Source: Candidatus Solincola tengchongensis
GTDB taxonomy: Bacteria; Actinomycetota; Geothermincolia; Geothermincolales; RBG-13-55-18
Assembly (NCBI GenBank): GCA_015711895.1
Contig: JACVJH010000247.1
Coordinates: 1 to 8,542, forward strand
Direction of reading: 5' to 3'
Length of the DNA: 8,542 nucleotides
Position 1 is the stretch's first letter, and every line of letters begins with the position of its first letter. The notes under the pieces were generated by a model. It made no database searches, was not told the DNA's origin, and saw nothing but the letters and a program-made list of their open reading frames with translations. Below, in pieces: positions 6,596 through 8,542 of this stretch. A program made the translations under genes and the position numbers.

Positions 6596-7541
6596 GCCCC
6601 GCGGGCTCACCGGCGTGGTCTTCAACGTGCAGCGCTACTCCACGGAGGACGGACCGGGCATCCGAACCACCGTCTTCCTCAAGGGTTGTCCCATGCGCTG
6701 CCCCTGGTGCCATAACCCGGAGGGGCTTGACCGACGCCCCCAGCTGGTGTGGTACGACGTGCGCTGCATAGGGGCCCGCGACTGCCTGCGGGCCTGCCCC
6801 CACGGCGCTCTCACCCTCACGCCGGAAGGTATGGTTATCGACCGGGAGAGGTGCGACGCCTGCGGGCTGTGCGAGGAGGCTTGTCCGGCCGCCGCCCTGG
6901 AGGTCATCGGCAGGGTGAGGACGGTGGAGGAGGTGGCCGCCGAGGCGCTCCGGGACCGGGTCTTCTACGAGAAGTCGGAAGGAGGGGTGACCCTCTCCGG
7001 GGGCGAGCCTGCCCTGCAGGCCGAGTTCTCGCGGGGGTTGATGGAAGCGCTCAAGGAGGAGGGCATCCACCTGGCCCTGGACACCTGCGGGGGCGTGGCC
7101 TGGGAGCGGCTGGAACCTCTTGTCGAGCTGGCCGACATGGTCCTTTACGACCTGAAGATCATGGACCCCGAGGCGCACCGCGAATACACCGGCGTCCCCC
7201 TGGAACTGGTGCTGGAGAACGCGCGCCGGGTGACGAAAAGGGGGAAGACAATGTGGGTGCGCACCCCGGTAATCCCTGGGTATACGGACGACGAGGAGAA
7301 CGTGCGGCGCATCGCCCGCTTCATATGTGACGAACTGCCCACGGTGGAGAGGTATGACCTCCTGGCCTTCAACAACACCTGCGACGCCAAGTACCGCCGG
7401 CTGGACCTCATCTTCTCCCTGGCGGGACGGGACCTCATCCCGGAGGCGAAGATGATCCGGCTGGCCGAGGTGGCCGGGGAGGAAGGCCTTTCGGTGGCCC
7501 GCTGGTCGGGGGCCACGGCTAGGGAGAGGGAGGCCGGGTAG
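6561..7541 (+). CDS. glycyl radical enzyme activase (radical SAM, two-ferredoxin-motif type)
   Basis: A 326-residue activase of the PFL-activating-enzyme family. It reductively cleaves S-adenosylmethionine and abstracts hydrogen from the glycyl-radical Gly of its partner, here almost certainly the overlapping upstream gene. The N-terminus has FNVQRYSTEDGPGIRTTVF and the radical SAM Cys43-x3-Cys47-x2-Cys50 with the usual WCHNPEG. A ferredoxin-like insert follows. Its second motif is complete (Cys98, Cys101, Cys104, Cys108). Its first has Cys69, Cys75 and Cys79 but Ala72 (GCC codon) where a Cys is expected. Gly147-Gly-Glu149-Pro is the SAM-binding GGE. DTCG, LYDLKIMDPEAHREYTGV and RTPVIPGYTDDEEN match the family. 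The Fe-S insert is typical of activases for the dehydratase/lyase/decarboxylase branch and is absent from the PFL activase itself. The start is supported by an AAGGAG site seven bases upstream. Confidence 0.93.
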   Translation: MRSSPGNPTASEPRGLTGVVFNVQRYSTEDGPGIRTTVFLKGCPMRCPWCHNPEGLDRRPQLVWYDVRCIGARDCLRACPHGALTLTPEGMVIDRERCDACGLCEEACPAAALEVIGRVRTVEEVAAEALRDRVFYEKSEGGVTLSGGEPALQAEFSRGLMEALKEEGIHLALDTCGGVAWERLEPLVELADMVLYDLKIMDPEAHREYTGVPLELVLENARRVTKRGKTMWVRTPVIPGYTDDEENVRRIARFICDELPTVERYDLLAFNNTCDAKYRRLDLIFSLAGRDLIPEAKMIRLAEVAGEEGLSVARWSGATAREREAG

Positions 7542-7562
7542 GACGGCTTTTCCTCCCCGGCC
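7532..7562 (+). terminator. inverted repeat overlapping the activase stop codon
   Basis: GGCCGGG (7532-7538) pairs with CCCGGCC (7556-7562): seven GC pairs across a 17-base loop that holds the TAG stop (7539-7541) and a TTTT run. No T tract follows the stem, so it may be a terminator-like attenuating or RNA-stabilising hairpin rather than a classical terminator. Confidence 0.35.
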
Positions 7563-7564
7563 CG

Positions 7565-7612
7565 AGGGACCTCTACCGGGAGGGACCTCTACCGCGAGGG
7601 GCCTCTACCGGG
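7565..7612 (+). repeat. three tandem copies of a 16-bp repeat
   Basis: Three head-to-tail units of exactly 16 bp (7565-7580, 7581-7596, 7597-7612) share AGGGACCTCTACCGGG. Unit 2 has C for G at position 15, and unit 3 has G for A at position 5. Across unit borders, CCTC pairs with the next GAGG over a six-base loop (7570-7583 and 7586-7599), so the array can form small hairpins. It sits between the activase and the split-barrel gene. Confidence 0.85.
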
Positions 7613-7691
7613 AAAGGGATCGCAACCCGATATGGGTCGGGAGTGGGGGGAGGAAAGCGGGAGCCTCCGCAAGGAGAAAGGGGTGGGATGA

Positions 7692-8495
7692 ATGGAGCTT
7701 TCACCCGAGGCGCGGGAGCTTTTCTCCGAGGAGATGGCGGCCAAGTTCCTGGCCACCGTAGACCCGGAGGGCCGGCCCAACGTGGCCCTCATCGTCACCC
7801 TCCAGCCGCCACCGGACGGGAGGAGGGACCGGCTCATCTTCGGGGAGTTCCTCATGTGGAGGAGTAAAGAGTACCTGGCCGGCAACCCCCATGTGGGGGT
7901 GGCCTGCGTGAACACCAAGCTGAAGATGGTCAGCCTCACGGGAGATTTCCGGGGGTTCGAACGCGCTGGCCCGTACAAGGAGGCCATCGACTCCTCACCC
8001 CTGATGCGCTACAACGCCTATTCCGGGGTGAGGTCGGCGGGGGTCATCGACGTGCGGGAACAGGGCCCGCTCCGCCGGGCGTCGTTCCTCTCCATACCCT
8101 TGGACCTGGCACGCCTCAAACTGCGCGGTCGAGACGGTCTCCCACAGGGAGTCCGCATGCCTAGGCTTGTGAAGGAAAAATTTACCATGTTGACCTCCAT
8201 CAAGGCCCTGGCGGTCATGGGGGAGGACGGTTATCCGAGGGTGATTCCCGTTCTCCCGGTAGTGGAGAAGGGGACCGGCCTCCTCATCTTCCGGGCCGCC
8301 GGCTACAACCCCGAGCTCTCCGAGGTGCGCACGCCATGTCCGGCGGCCATGGCCTTGGTGACCATGGACGCCAAGTCGTACAAGGTGAAAGGGGAGCTCC
8401 TGGACGCGGGGAGGGAGTGTTTCGCCCTCCGCGTGGAGGAGGTCTACAACGCCATGCCGCCCCGCGTCGGCGAACGCATCGTGCCTCCCGAATAA
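7692..8495 (+). CDS. tandem split-barrel flavin-binding-like protein (pyridoxamine 5'-phosphate oxidase superfamily)
   Basis: A 267-residue protein. Residues 18-86 (KFLATVDPEGRPNVALIV to SLTGDF) match the opening strands of FMN-binding split-barrel proteins, where the D-x-G-x-P-x-V turn between strands is the hallmark. Residues 171-236 (KALAVMGEDGYPRVIPVL to KVKGEL) repeat the same pattern, including a middle strand with VGVACVN or AAMALVT and a closing strand, so two units look duplicated and fused. Known relatives bind FMN, F420 or haem and include oxidases, reductases and cofactor-binding proteins. Flavin binding here is inferred, not visible. No transmembrane segment or signal peptide is seen. 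The ATG at 7692 follows a purine-rich stretch (AAGGAG at 7671-7676 and GGGGTGGG at 7680-7687). It lies 150 bases after the activase on the same strand, so co-transcription is possible but the hairpin and repeats lie between. Substrate unknown. Confidence 0.78.
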   Translation: MELSPEARELFSEEMAAKFLATVDPEGRPNVALIVTLQPPPDGRRDRLIFGEFLMWRSKEYLAGNPHVGVACVNTKLKMVSLTGDFRGFERAGPYKEAIDSSPLMRYNAYSGVRSAGVIDVREQGPLRRASFLSIPLDLARLKLRGRDGLPQGVRMPRLVKEKFTMLTSIKALAVMGEDGYPRVIPVLPVVEKGTGLLIFRAAGYNPELSEVRTPCPAAMALVTMDAKSYKVKGELLDAGRECFALRVEEVYNAMPPRVGERIVPPE

Positions 8496-8542
8496 GTGGT
8501 ATTAAGGGCCGGAGGGTAACGGTCTCGCTCGCCTCCTCGCAC

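Overview
The window is GC-rich DNA (strong G/C bias at third codon positions) with tightly packed genes and mostly purine-rich Shine-Dalgarno sites, so it is bacterial. The gene content points to an obligate or facultative anaerobe. It includes a cobalamin-type radical SAM enzyme, an oxygen-sensitive glycyl radical enzyme (GRE) and the radical SAM activase for that GRE. The lineage cannot be fixed from sequence reading alone. A GC-rich anaerobic phylum, for example deep-branching Actinobacteriota, Chloroflexota or a related uncultured group, is a guess. No rRNA, tRNA, CRISPR array, transposase or phage gene was seen.

Layout. Positions 1-301 hold no convincing gene: a possible terminator hairpin, a plausible promoter and two hairpins that could form a structured leader. 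Positions 302-1786 (+) encode a B12-binding-domain radical SAM protein. Positions 1787-1999 are a convergent gap. On the minus strand, about 2734-2000 encodes a putative exported lipoprotein whose N-terminus looks broken by frameshifts. After a divergent spacer, 2917-3993 (+) encodes a divergent acyl-CoA dehydrogenase-like protein with a short, motif-poor C-terminal domain. After a 202-base spacer come 4196-6595 (+), a pyruvate-formate-lyase-superfamily GRE with a Gly-Cys-Leu-Glu active-site loop, and 6561-7541 (+), its activase, overlapping by 35 bases and so probably translationally coupled. A spacer with a hairpin and three 16-bp tandem repeats separates these from 7692-8495 (+), a protein built from two split-barrel flavin-binding-like units.

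How the genes may work together. The solid unit is the GRE and its activase. The activase uses a radical SAM [4Fe-4S] cluster and S-adenosylmethionine to place a stable glycyl radical at Gly775 of the GRE, and that radical then oxidises Cys441 to start substrate chemistry. The GCLE loop places the enzyme with the eliminase/decarboxylase-type GREs rather than with pyruvate formate-lyase or the fumarate-adding X-succinate synthases. The residues around the loop do not match the glycerol-dehydratase/choline-lyase pattern as I remember it, so the substrate is unassigned. The neighbouring acyl-CoA dehydrogenase homologue and split-barrel protein could act on the same pathway, but only their proximity and shared strand support that.

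The best candidate for something undescribed is this GRE/activase pair with its unusual neighbours. Its activase lacks one expected ferredoxin cysteine.
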